DNA of 64,000 nucleotides from Microbacteriaceae bacterium (lineage in GTDB: Bacteria; Actinomycetota; Actinomycetes; Actinomycetales; Microbacteriaceae), in NCBI GenBank assembly GCA_031177985.1, contig JAPSJW010000002.1, positions 565,693 through 629,692 of the forward strand. The letters run 5' to 3'. Position 1 is the stretch's first letter. Every line of letters begins with the position of its first letter. A program made the translations under genes and the position numbers. Of this stretch, positions 26,712 through 34,319 are shown piece by piece. The notes beneath the pieces are model-generated. The model was not told the DNA's origin. It worked only from the letters and a program-made list of their open reading frames with translations, and did not search any database.

Positions 26712-28127
26712 CTAGACCGCCTCGAACTGCACTTCCGCGTCGTCGATCGCCGCGACGGTCAGACGCACACGCACGACCGCGCCGGGCGTGAGTACCCCGG
26801 CGCAGCGTGCCGTCACCGCGGGCTCCGTCAGTTGCACCGTGGCGGAGTCCTCGTCCGCCTCGAGCACCGTCGCCTCGAATCCCTCGCCGACGAACGGCTG
26901 GAGCACCGCCGCCTCCACGGTGTCGACGACCCTACGGTCCAGCGTGCCGCCGAGCGATCCGCTGCGGGCCATGAGACCGGGCAGCTCCGGAAGCGCTGCG
27001 CGCACGGCCTGCTCGGGCGCGCGCCCGGCGACCGCCGCCTCGCAGCAGGCGAGCGCGAAGCGATCGACCAGCCGCCGCAGCGGAGCGGTGACATGCGCGT
27101 ACGGCGCGGCGATCGCCGCCTGCTCCGCGTCCTCCGGCGCCGTCCCGTCGAAGGCGGTGTACGCGGCGCCGCGGAACAGCGACGCGGCCGCGTGCAGCAC
27201 GGCCAGGGCGCGCGGCTCGGTGGCGTCGAGCCCGCGGAGGTACTCGCCGTAGGGCAGCGGCTCCTCCCAGGGGAGCCCGAGGGCGCGCGTCTGCCGTCGG
27301 AATCGCTCGACGGCATCCGCTCCCGCCGGCGGCATGGTGCGGAGGATGCCGACTCCCGCGTCGAGCATGATGCGCGCCGCGGCCATCCCGGTCAGCAGCG
27401 ACAGCTGCGCGTTCCAGTCCTCGACGGGAAGCACGGTGCGGCGCTCGAGCCGGTACTGCCCGTCCTCACGCTGCACCTGGAGTTCCGGGATCTCGAGGCT
27501 CGCTCCTCCTCGCTCGCGTTCGAGCTCCTGGCGGAGTCGCCCGATCTCGGGCAGGAGCGAGAGCGATTCCCCGGCCGATCCCTGGTCGATGGACTCCGCC
27601 GCCTCCTCGTAGGTCCAGCGACGGATGCTGCGCACGAGCACGCGGGAGAGTCCCGTCGAGCGGACCTCGCCGCGCTCGTCGAGGCGGAAGTCCCAGAGGT
27701 AGGCGGGACGGGTCTCGTCGGGCAGCAGCGAGGCCGCGCCCTCGGAGAGCCGAGGCGGATGCAGCGGGATGCGGCGGTCGGCCGGGTAGTGGGTCTGACC
27801 TCTGCGGCGGGCGGCGGCGTCCAGCGGATCACCGGGCTCGACGAAGGCGGCGACATCGGCGATCGCGTACCGGAACCGGTAGCCGGAGCCATCTCGTTCG
27901 AGGAGCAGAGCCTGGTCGAGGTCCATCGAGCCCTCGGGGTCGATCGTCTCGAAGGGCAGCGCGGACTCATCGGGGCGGTCGTCGAAGGAGCGGACGGCGG
28001 CCCGTTCGGCGGCGGCGAGCTCCTCCTCGGTGAAGCCCTCCTCGATGCCCACGGCGGCGGGAAGGAGGGTGAGCGCCTCGGCGAGCCGGTCGTCGGAGGG
28101 GCGGACGCGGACGGGCGTTGCGGGCAC
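26712..28127 (-). CDS. RNB-domain ribonuclease (RNase II family)
   Basis: 471 residues. The RNB catalytic domain (about 55-390) contains DPEGSMDLDQAL, equivalent to the metal-binding aspartates of RNase II/R, and YAHVTAPLRRLVDRF near the end, followed by an OB-like C-terminal segment. The N-terminal cold-shock domains of RNase R are missing. The fourth metal aspartate of E. coli RNase II is Gln here; I believe this is shared by actinobacterial relatives. It would degrade RNA 3' to 5'. The GTG at 28127 follows TAGGCT (28134-28139, minus) by 6 nt. Confidence 0.9.
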   Translation of the reverse strand: MPATPVRVRPSDDRLAEALTLLPAAVGIEEGFTEEELAAAERAAVRSFDDRPDESALPFETIDPEGSMDLDQALLLERDGSGYRFRYAIADVAAFVEPGDPLDAAARRRGQTHYPADRRIPLHPPRLSEGAASLLPDETRPAYLWDFRLDERGEVRSTGLSRVLVRSIRRWTYEEAAESIDQGSAGESLSLLPEIGRLRQELERERGGASLEIPELQVQREDGQYRLERRTVLPVEDWNAQLSLLTGMAAARIMLDAGVGILRTMPPAGADAVERFRRQTRALGLPWEEPLPYGEYLRGLDATEPRALAVLHAAASLFRGAAYTAFDGTAPEDAEQAAIAAPYAHVTAPLRRLVDRFALACCEAAVAGRAPEQAVRAALPELPGLMARSGSLGGTLDRRVVDTVEAAVLQPFVGEGFEATVLEADEDSATVQLTEPAVTARCAGVLTPGAVVRVRLTVAAIDDAEVQFEAV

Positions 28128-28147
28128 CCGATCAGCCTAGGCGGGCA

Positions 28148-29011
28148 TCAGGGCAGGGCGTAGCCGTCATCCACGAGCAATGCCAGCCCGTCTGCGACAA
28201 GGCCGGCCAGCGCTCGCTCGCGCTGCGCCGCGTCCGCCCACACCGCCGCGAGCAAGTCGGAGGGCACCGGCACGTCGCTCGACCGCAGCTCGCGCATCAG
28301 CAGGCCCCGCACGTGGCGGTCCGATCCCTCGTAGCGCTTCTGAGCGACGGCACGGGGGCCGTCGTAGTCCGGGAAGCCGGCGAGGCGCCACGCGCAGAGG
28401 TCGGCGATCGGGCAGTCGGCGCACCGTGGCGCTCGGGCGGTGCAGATCACCGCGCCGAGCTCCATGAACGCGGCCGAGGCGACGCGGGCCTCCGCGGCAT
28501 CCGTCGGCAGCTGCTGCTCCATCGCGGCGAGGTCGCGTCGCTCCGAGGGCGGCCCCGGCTGCGCCTGGCCGTCGACGGCGCGTGCCAGCACGCGTCGCAC
28601 ATTCGTGTCGACCACCGGATGCCGCTCGCCGTAGGCGAAGACCGCTACGGCCCGCGCGGTGTACGCGCCGATGCCGGGAAGCGCGAGCAGGGCATCGAGG
28701 TCGCGGGGCACGTCGTCGTCGTGGTGCTCGGCGATCGCGGTCGCCGCGGTGTGCAGTCTCAGCGCTCGCCGGGGATAGCCGAGCCGCTCCCAGGCGCGGA
28801 TGGCGTCGCCGGGCGGCGAGGAGGCGAGCGCCGATGGGGTCGGCCAGCGCTCGAGCCAGCGCTCGAGCCGCGGGATGACGCGCGCGACCGGCGTCTGCTG
28901 GAGCATCACCTCGCTGACCAGGATGCCCCAGGCGCCGAAGCCATCCGCACGCCACGGAAGCACTCTGGCCTCCCGCCGGAACCAGTCGTTCAGGCGTCGG
29001 GCGAGCTCCAC
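28148..29011 (-). CDS. mutY: A/G-specific adenine glycosylase MutY (short form)
   Basis: 287 residues. It removes adenine mispaired with 8-oxoguanine. The HhH-GPD core has the catalytic Glu in SEVMLQQTPV, the helix-hairpin-helix LPGIGAYTARAV and the catalytic Asp in VVDTNVRRVL. The four-cysteine 4Fe-4S loop is CTARAPRCADCPIADLC. The C-terminal NUDIX-like domain for 8-oxoG recognition is reduced to about 80 residues or lacking. I placed the start at the GTG at 29011, 6 nt after TACAGT (29018-29023, minus strand). Confidence 0.92.
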   Translation of the reverse strand: MELARRLNDWFRREARVLPWRADGFGAWGILVSEVMLQQTPVARVIPRLERWLERWPTPSALASSPPGDAIRAWERLGYPRRALRLHTAATAIAEHHDDDVPRDLDALLALPGIGAYTARAVAVFAYGERHPVVDTNVRRVLARAVDGQAQPGPPSERRDLAAMEQQLPTDAAEARVASAAFMELGAVICTARAPRCADCPIADLCAWRLAGFPDYDGPRAVAQKRYEGSDRHVRGLLMRELRSSDVPVPSDLLAAVWADAAQRERALAGLVADGLALLVDDGYALP

Positions 29012-29047
29012 CGGAACACTGTAGGCGACGGGGCTAGACTGCCCGGC

Positions 29048-29503
29048 ATGGCACGGTGGGCTCCGCAGAAGCACGACGTCCTCGATGCGCTGGCCGAGGA
29101 GATCCTGCACAACTACAGCAGGGGGCGCGCCGTCGTCGCGATCGACGCGGCGGGCGCCGACGCCTCCAAGGCGTTCGCCGAGGATCTGGCCGCGGTCTTC
29201 GCCGAGCGCGGCGTGACCGTGGAGCGCGCGACCTTCGACGGAGACCTCGACGCCCTGCGCTCGTCGGTGCTCACTCCCTTCCGCGCGGCCGACGGCGACG
29301 CCGTGCTGCTCGTCGACGGCCGGTTCCTGCTCGAGGAGTCGGCACGCGGTGCCTGGAACACGGCGGTGTGGCTGAACGGCGCCCCGGCCGACGAGGAGGG
29401 CGAGCGCTATGTGGCTCGTGTCGACCCGCGGTGGGCGGCGCACGCCATCTACGACGTCCGCGACCCGGAGACTCCGCGGAGGATCTTCGCGGACGCCTGC
29501 TAG
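29048..29503 (+). CDS. Uridine kinase-like protein with degenerate P-loop
   Basis: 151 residues. The N-terminus (ARWAPQKHDVLDALAEEILHNYSRGRAVVAIDAAG) resembles actinobacterial uridine kinase-like proteins, but the Walker A is degenerate: the residues are GADASKAF rather than GxxxxGK[ST]. The LLVDGRFLL block follows, and the C-terminus is short for the family. ATP binding is therefore doubtful; a non-catalytic role is possible. The ATG follows TAGACT (29035-29040) by 7 nt. mutY is divergent, with 36 bp between starts. It overlaps the next convergent gene by 4 bp. Confidence 0.8.
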   Translation: MARWAPQKHDVLDALAEEILHNYSRGRAVVAIDAAGADASKAFAEDLAAVFAERGVTVERATFDGDLDALRSSVLTPFRAADGDAVLLVDGRFLLEESARGAWNTAVWLNGAPADEEGERYVARVDPRWAAHAIYDVRDPETPRRIFADAC

Positions 29504-30039
29504 ACCAGAGCGTCGTCCCAGCGGGTGCGGATCTCGGCCACGGTCTGCTCGGGGCTCTGGCCGGTGCTGTCGATCCAGAGGCCGATCCGCGGCGTCGCCT
29601 CGCGCAGCTCGGCGTCGAACTGATCCGCCGTCCAGCCGGTGTAGCCGCGCTTGCCGCGTGCCGCGTCCCTGCGTTCGAGCTCGGCCGCCGACGGCGCCAG
29701 CACGACGACCCGCAGCGGCACGCCCCGCAGCAAGGAGACCATCCGGTCGAGCAGTCCGCCCAGGTAGAGATCCTGCACGACGGCCGTGATGCCGGCCCCG
29801 GCGTAGCCGCGGGCCACCTGAGCGGCGAGGCTCTGCCTCAGCTGCAGCTGGGCGACCGACTCCTCGGTGAGCGGAGGCTCCATCGACGCGGCGCCGGAGA
29901 CGATCCAGCGGCGGAACTGATCGCCGTGCACGTGCGCCGCCCTCGGCAGCGAGCGGGCCAGGGCCTCGGCGATCGTCGACTTGCCCGACGCCATGGCGCC
30001 GGTCACGACGACGACCTCCGCGGTCCCCGCGTTCGTCAC
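29500..30039 (-). CDS. P-loop AAA-type kinase
   Basis: 179 residues. Walker A GAMASGKST is at about residues 14-22, followed by GDQFRRWIVSG and a C-terminal helical lid. It resembles the small AAA_33/zeta-toxin-like phosphotransferases, some of which modify antibiotics or nucleosides; the substrate is unknown. The GTG start overlaps the stop of the upstream reductase gene in GTGA, so the two are coupled. No toxin-antitoxin partner is visible. Confidence 0.82.
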   Translation of the reverse strand: MTNAGTAEVVVVTGAMASGKSTIAEALARSLPRAAHVHGDQFRRWIVSGAASMEPPLTEESVAQLQLRQSLAAQVARGYAGAGITAVVQDLYLGGLLDRMVSLLRGVPLRVVVLAPSAAELERRDAARGKRGYTGWTADQFDAELREATPRIGLWIDSTGQSPEQTVAEIRTRWDDALV

Positions 30040-31028
30040 ACCGGCACCCTGCGCCGCACCTCGGCCGGCAGCAGGAAGCGGCCGGTCTCCTCCACCTCGT
30101 GCACGAGCTCCACGAGGGCGGCATTGACCGGGGCGTCCCGACCGCGCTCGCGAGCGGAGCGGACCACCGCGCCGTTCAGGTGGTCGATCTCGGTGCGCTG
30201 GCCCCGGCGGATGCTCTGCAGCGTCGACCCGGGGTTCGGCACGTCGCCCATCCGCCTGGCCATGGCGCGGGGGAGCGCTGCTCCGATGGAGAGGGGCGCG
30301 AGCGAGACGAGCTTCAGCAGTCCGGGCGCGAGGCCCTGCAGCGCCTCGAACTGCACACCCGCCGCCTGACCTGTGCGCACGCACTCCCGGATGCTTGCGG
30401 ACAGAATGCGGCGGAGCGCCGGGTGCGCGACGCACTGCTGCACCGACAGGCCGGTGATCGCCGGGAGCGCGTTCACCTGATTGACGACGAGCTTCGTCCA
30501 CTGCGCCCCGACGAGGTTGGGCGTGATGACGGCGGGAGGGCGGTCGCCGAACAGCCCCGCGACGAAGCGGGCGGGCACGTCGTCGTGCGACAGCGTGCCG
30601 AGGTAGATCGCACCGGCCGCCGTGACGGTGACGACGCCGGGGGAGAGGTAGGAGGCGGCGAACAGCGCGAGGCCGCCGACGATGGATGCCCGGGGCACCA
30701 GCCGTTCGGCCAGCCGGGGACCGTCGAGACCGTTCTGCACGACGACGAGCGGGACCCTGCCGATGAGCTCCGCGTTGTCGCGGAGCGCCTGCTCCGCATC
30801 CTGCGCCTTGGTCGTGAGGAAGACGACCTCCGGGGGCCGCTGCAGGCGCTCTCCGGAGTACGGCCGGGACACCGTGTCGCCCCAGGCGCCCTGCAGCAGC
30901 AGGCCGTGCCGTCGGATCGCGGTGAGATGGTCGCCCCGGGCGGTGATCTCCAGGTCGTGGCCGCGCGCGGCGAGCAGTGCGGCGAGGGTTCCCCCGACCG
31001 CGCCGGCTCCGAGCACGCCGATCCGCAT
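30036..31028 (-). CDS. 2-dehydropantoate 2-reductase family protein
   Basis: 330 residues. The N-terminal Rossmann fold has the NADP motif GAGAVGGTLAALLAARG (residues 7-23), followed by the TKAQDAEQAL and VVVQNGLDG blocks and a C-terminal helical domain with LVVNQVNALPAI. Family members reduce ketopantoate in pantothenate synthesis, but many paralogs act on other 2-oxo acids, so the pathway is uncertain. TAGGCT (31036-31041, minus strand) ends 7 nt before the ATG; GAGGAG also lies in that gap. Confidence 0.85.
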   Translation of the reverse strand: MRIGVLGAGAVGGTLAALLAARGHDLEITARGDHLTAIRRHGLLLQGAWGDTVSRPYSGERLQRPPEVVFLTTKAQDAEQALRDNAELIGRVPLVVVQNGLDGPRLAERLVPRASIVGGLALFAASYLSPGVVTVTAAGAIYLGTLSHDDVPARFVAGLFGDRPPAVITPNLVGAQWTKLVVNQVNALPAITGLSVQQCVAHPALRRILSASIRECVRTGQAAGVQFEALQGLAPGLLKLVSLAPLSIGAALPRAMARRMGDVPNPGSTLQSIRRGQRTEIDHLNGAVVRSARERGRDAPVNAALVELVHEVEETGRFLLPAEVRRRVPV

Positions 31029-31052
31029 ACTCCTCAGCCTAGCCGCGTGGGA

Positions 31053-31058
31053 TAGCCT
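31053..31058 (+). promoter_or_regulatory. -10 box of the truB leader ORF
   Basis: TAGCCT ends 6 nt before a GTG at 31065 that opens a 13-codon frame, not truB itself. The spacing equals that of the leaderless genes in this window. Confidence 0.5.
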
Positions 31059-31064
31059 CGAACC

Positions 31065-31106
31065 GTGATCGCGGCGACTGCTCCTCTGCCCGCGCCCCGC
31101 CCGTGA
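31065..31106 (+). CDS. Putative leaderless 13-residue leader peptide of truB
   Basis: GTG to TGA encodes MIAATAPLPAPRP. The start is 6 nt after a TAGCCT -10, and the TGA overlaps the truB GTG in a GTGA, the same coupling used by many gene pairs here. Ribosomes finishing this frame could reinitiate on truB, which has no Shine-Dalgarno of its own. Four prolines near the end could slow translation. It is too short to support by homology. Confidence 0.5.
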   Translation: MIAATAPLPAPRP

Positions 31107-31990
31107 GCCGCTCCGGCATCCTGCTCGTCGACAAGCCCGAGGGCCCCACGAGCCATGGCGTCGTGTCGAGGGTGCGTCGCGCCGCCAACACTCGCAGGGT
31201 CGGCCACGCGGGCACCCTGGACCCCGCCGCCACCGGACTCCTCGTGCTCGGCATCGGCACCGCCACGCGCCTGCTCACCTACCTCGTCGGTCTCGACAAG
31301 CAGTACACGGCCACCATCCGGCTCGGCTGGGCGACCACGACGGATGACGCGGAGGGCGAGCCCCTCGCGTCGCCTGCCGACACGTCGGGGATCACCGCCG
31401 AGGACATCAGCGCGGCGATCGCGCCGCTCACCGGACGCATCTCCCAGGTGCCGAGCAGCGTCAGCGCCATCAAGGTCGACGGGAAGCGCTCCTACGACCG
31501 TGCGCGGGCCGGCGAGGAGGTCGTGCTCGCCGCCCGAGAGGTGACGGTCAGCCGCTTCGACGTGCTCGCCGAGCGCCGCGGCGACACCCTCGACCTCGAC
31601 GTCGTCGTCGACGTCTCGAGCGGTACCTACGTGAGGGCGCTCGCGCGCGATCTCGGTGCCGCGCTCGGCGTCGGCGGCCATCTCACGGCGCTGCGCCGCA
31701 CCCGGGTCGGCCCGCTCGGGATCGACGAGGCGGTCGCGCTCACCGATGACCTCGACGTGGCGGCGGCGCTGCTGCCGCCCGCGGCGCTCGCGCGCCGGCT
31801 CTTCCCCGCGATCGACCTCGACGACCAGGCCGCGCGCGACCTCGGCAACGGCAAGCGCATCCGGGCGGAGGTCGAGGACGCTGAGATCGTCGCTGCGGTC
31901 GGGCCGGGGGAGCGGCTCATCGGACTGGCGGGCGCGCGGGACGGCCGCCTGACGACCCTCGTCAACTTCCCGCCCGAGGAGGACGCATGA
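31103..31990 (+). CDS. truB: tRNA pseudouridine(55) synthase
   Basis: 295 residues. It forms pseudouridine 55 in the T loop of tRNAs. The N-terminus SGILLVDKPEGPTSH and the catalytic aspartate in HAGTLDPAATG are canonical; the YVRALARDLG block and a C-terminal PUA-like region follow. It commonly follows rbfA; here 5.3 kb of mostly opposite-strand DNA repair and kinase genes intervene. The GTG start overlaps a predicted 13-codon leader ORF. The stop overlaps the next gene in ATGA. Confidence 0.95.
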   Translation: MSRSGILLVDKPEGPTSHGVVSRVRRAANTRRVGHAGTLDPAATGLLVLGIGTATRLLTYLVGLDKQYTATIRLGWATTTDDAEGEPLASPADTSGITAEDISAAIAPLTGRISQVPSSVSAIKVDGKRSYDRARAGEEVVLAAREVTVSRFDVLAERRGDTLDLDVVVDVSSGTYVRALARDLGAALGVGGHLTALRRTRVGPLGIDEAVALTDDLDVAAALLPPAALARRLFPAIDLDDQAARDLGNGKRIRAEVEDAEIVAAVGPGERLIGLAGARDGRLTTLVNFPPEEDA

Positions 31991-32355
31991 TCCCGTGGCT
32001 CACCGTCGTGCTGGTGTCCCTCGCCACCGTGGTGGGACTCGTCGTGGTGATCGCCGGCCTCGCCGGCCGTGTCCCCGACGACTACTCTCTCGGCGCGACC
32101 GCGCTCGTCGAGCTCGGGCTGATCGTGCTGCTCGTCGTCGTGCTGCTCGCGCCGGCCTTCGGCAACCTGCCGACCGGCAACGGGCTCGAGTTCTGGACCT
32201 ATCTCGTGTCAGCGGTCCTGCTGCCGCCCGCCGCTGCGGTGTGGGCCCTGCTCGACCGCACCCGGTGGAGCACCGTGGTGCTGGGGGCGGCCTCCCTGGC
32301 CATCGCCGTCATGGTGTATCGGATGGACCGGATCTGGTTCGTGCAGGTCGGCTGA
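31987..32355 (+). CDS. Small four-helix membrane protein
   Basis: 122 residues, nearly all hydrophobic, with four predicted membrane helices (about 4-26, 38-58, 70-90, 95-113). No conserved catalytic motif is visible. It is coupled to truB by an ATGA overlap and lies before another small four-helix protein and ribF. The family is conserved-hypothetical to me; function unknown. Confidence 0.78.
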   Translation: MIPWLTVVLVSLATVVGLVVVIAGLAGRVPDDYSLGATALVELGLIVLLVVVLLAPAFGNLPTGNGLEFWTYLVSAVLLPPAAAVWALLDRTRWSTVVLGAASLAIAVMVYRMDRIWFVQVG

Positions 32356-32380
32356 GCGCGAAAGCCCTACGCTTGAGGCG

Positions 32381-32782
32381 ATGGCTGCTGCGTCCCGCTC
32401 GCGAGGCTTCGGCCGGGTGCTGATCGCTGTCTACGCGATCCTCGCGCTCGCCGCCACCGCCCGCTCCTTCGTCCAGATCGTGACCCGCTTCGACGCGGCT
32501 CCCGTGGCGTACCTGCTGTCCGCGCTCGCCGGAATCGTGTACATCCTCGCGACCGTCGCGCTCGTCGCGCCCGGGCGTCGCTGGACCGCCGTCGCCTGGG
32601 CCACCATCGCCTTCGAGCTGGTCGGCGTGCTCGTCGTCGGTCTGCTCAGCATCTTCGACGCGCAGCTGTTCCCGGCCGACACGGTGTGGTCGTACTTCGG
32701 GCGCGGCTACCTGTTCATCCCGCTCGTGCTGCCGATCGTCGGGATGGTCTGGCTCGCCCGCACGAGGGAGCGGACCGCCTGA
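32381..32782 (+). CDS. Small four-helix membrane protein before ribF
   Basis: 133 residues with four predicted membrane helices (about 11-33, 43-63, 70-92, 105-125) and a short basic tail (RTRERTA). It is not obviously a duplicate of its neighbour. Its TGA shares one base with the ribF ATG, so ribF translation is probably coupled to it. I see no motif that gives a function. Confidence 0.78.
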   Translation: MAAASRSRGFGRVLIAVYAILALAATARSFVQIVTRFDAAPVAYLLSALAGIVYILATVALVAPGRRWTAVAWATIAFELVGVLVVGLLSIFDAQLFPADTVWSYFGRGYLFIPLVLPIVGMVWLARTRERTA

Positions 32783-33744
32783 TGCAGGTCTTCACCGATC
32801 CCGCCGCGGTTCCCGCGGGCTTCGGACCGAGCGCCGTGACCGTCGGCAAGTTCGACGGCGTGCATGTGGGCCACCGGGCGATCCTCGAGGCGCTGCACGA
32901 GCGGTCGCTCGCCCGCGGTCACTCGTCGGTCGTGGTCACCTTCGACCGCAACCCGCTGCAGATCCTCGCCCCCGAGCGCTGCCCGCTGCCGCTCGTGTCG
33001 AACCCGCAGAAGCTCGACCTCCTCGCGGAATCGGGAGTCGACGCCGTGCTGCAGCTCGAGTTCACGCTCGAGCGGAGCCGGCAGGCGCCGGAGTCGTTCG
33101 TCGACGAGGTGCTGGTCGGCGCGCTCGACGCGCGGGAGCTGCTCGTCGGCTCGGACTTCCGGTACGGGGCGCGAGGAGCGGGCACCGTCGACACGCTGCG
33201 CGACGAGGGCGCCCGCCGCGGCTTCGAGGTCGTGCTCATCGACGATGTGCTCGCGGGGGAGCAGCGGGCGTCGTCGACGCGCATCCGCGCCGCGCTCGAC
33301 GAGGGACGCGTGCGCGACGCCGCCGAGATGCTCGGCCGGCCGGCCGGTGTGCGTTCGGTCGTCGTCGAGGGGGAGAAGCGCGGCCGCGAGCTCGGGTATC
33401 CGACCGCGAACCTCGCAGCCGATCGTCTGGAGGGCTTCGTGCCGCGGGACGGCGTGTACGCGGCCTGGCTCGTCGTCGACGGCGAGACGCATCCGGCGGC
33501 CGTGTCGATCGGCAACAATCCGACCTTCGATGGGGTGCCAGACAAGCAGGTCGAGGCGCACGCCCTCGACCGGGACTTCGACCTCTACGGCAAGAGCGTC
33601 GAGGTGCTGTTCGTCGAATGGATCCGCCCGATGCTGAAATTCTCCGGGGTCGAGGAGCTGATCGAGAGGATCCGCGACGACGAGGCCGTCACCCGGCGGA
33701 TCCTCGCTGCGGAAGCGCCGCCCGCCCGTACAGCCCGAGAATGA
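32782..33744 (+). CDS. ribF: Bifunctional riboflavin kinase / FAD synthetase
   Basis: 320 residues. It makes FMN from riboflavin and FAD from FMN. The N-terminal FAD synthetase domain (about 1-170) has GKFDGVHVGH, the nucleotidyltransferase motif, and SSTRIRAALDEG. The C-terminal riboflavin kinase domain (about 180-305) has GRELGYPTANLA and the SIGNNPTF block. The ribF position after truB is common. The 3' end overlaps a convergent gene by 56 bp. Confidence 0.95.
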   Translation: MQVFTDPAAVPAGFGPSAVTVGKFDGVHVGHRAILEALHERSLARGHSSVVVTFDRNPLQILAPERCPLPLVSNPQKLDLLAESGVDAVLQLEFTLERSRQAPESFVDEVLVGALDARELLVGSDFRYGARGAGTVDTLRDEGARRGFEVVLIDDVLAGEQRASSTRIRAALDEGRVRDAAEMLGRPAGVRSVVVEGEKRGRELGYPTANLAADRLEGFVPRDGVYAAWLVVDGETHPAAVSIGNNPTFDGVPDKQVEAHALDRDFDLYGKSVEVLFVEWIRPMLKFSGVEELIERIRDDEAVTRRILAAEAPPARTARE

Positions 33745-34267
33745 TGGCGGCCGCCGGAGCCTCGATCAGAGGTCCACGGCCGACACTCCAGCCGGCATCC
33801 GTCGCGACGAGCGTGCGCTCACGAGCGAGCAGTCGAGCGGGCAGCGGCCCCGAGTAGGCCTGAGCCACCGCCACCGCCCCGGTGGTCACCGGATCCAGTT
33901 CGAGCCGTTCATCGAGCGCCGTCGCGACCTCCAGCAGCGCGACGACCGCGGCGCAGAGCGGACGGACCCCTCGACTGCGGCGATCCCCGCCGAGAGCGAT
34001 GGCGGCCGAGCGCAGCGCGGCGGGCAGGTCGTCATGGTCGGTCGCGGCGCCCCGGCGCAGAGCGGCGAGCGGCTCCTCGGCCGCCTGGCGCAGCGAGCGG
34101 TCCGCCCGCAGCGAGGGGCGCTCGAGGCCCTCCGTTCCGAGCTCCTCGGCGAGATCAGCCAGCTGCAGCAGGATCCCGCGGGTGCGCGGCGACCAGTCTC
34201 CGCTGATGCCCGACTCGTCGCCGCGATCACGCATGCTGAGCGGCAGGCGGCGGGCCAGGTCGTCCAT
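33689..34267 (-). CDS. Conserved-type hypothetical protein
   Basis: 192 residues that I do not recognise. It is Ala/Leu/Arg-rich and probably mostly helical, with no cysteine, no signal peptide and no clear membrane helix; AAAIILGLYGRAALP near the end is the most hydrophobic part. The call as a gene rests on a TAGGCT -10 (34274-34279, minus) ending 6 nt before the ATG and on filling a space otherwise without a gene. Its 3' end runs 56 bp into ribF, more than other convergent pairs here. Confidence 0.65.
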   Translation of the reverse strand: MDDLARRLPLSMRDRGDESGISGDWSPRTRGILLQLADLAEELGTEGLERPSLRADRSLRQAAEEPLAALRRGAATDHDDLPAALRSAAIALGGDRRSRGVRPLCAAVVALLEVATALDERLELDPVTTGAVAVAQAYSGPLPARLLARERTLVATDAGWSVGRGPLIEAPAAAIILGLYGRAALPQRGSAG

Positions 34268-34319
34268 GCGGTCAGCCTAGGCGGCGGACAGCCGTCGGCG
34301 CCCACGTACACTCGAACGA

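Noticed and set aside
29500-30039. The P-loop kinase as a zeta toxin of a toxin-antitoxin pair
   Set aside because: There is no small antitoxin gene beside it; the upstream coupled gene is a reductase.
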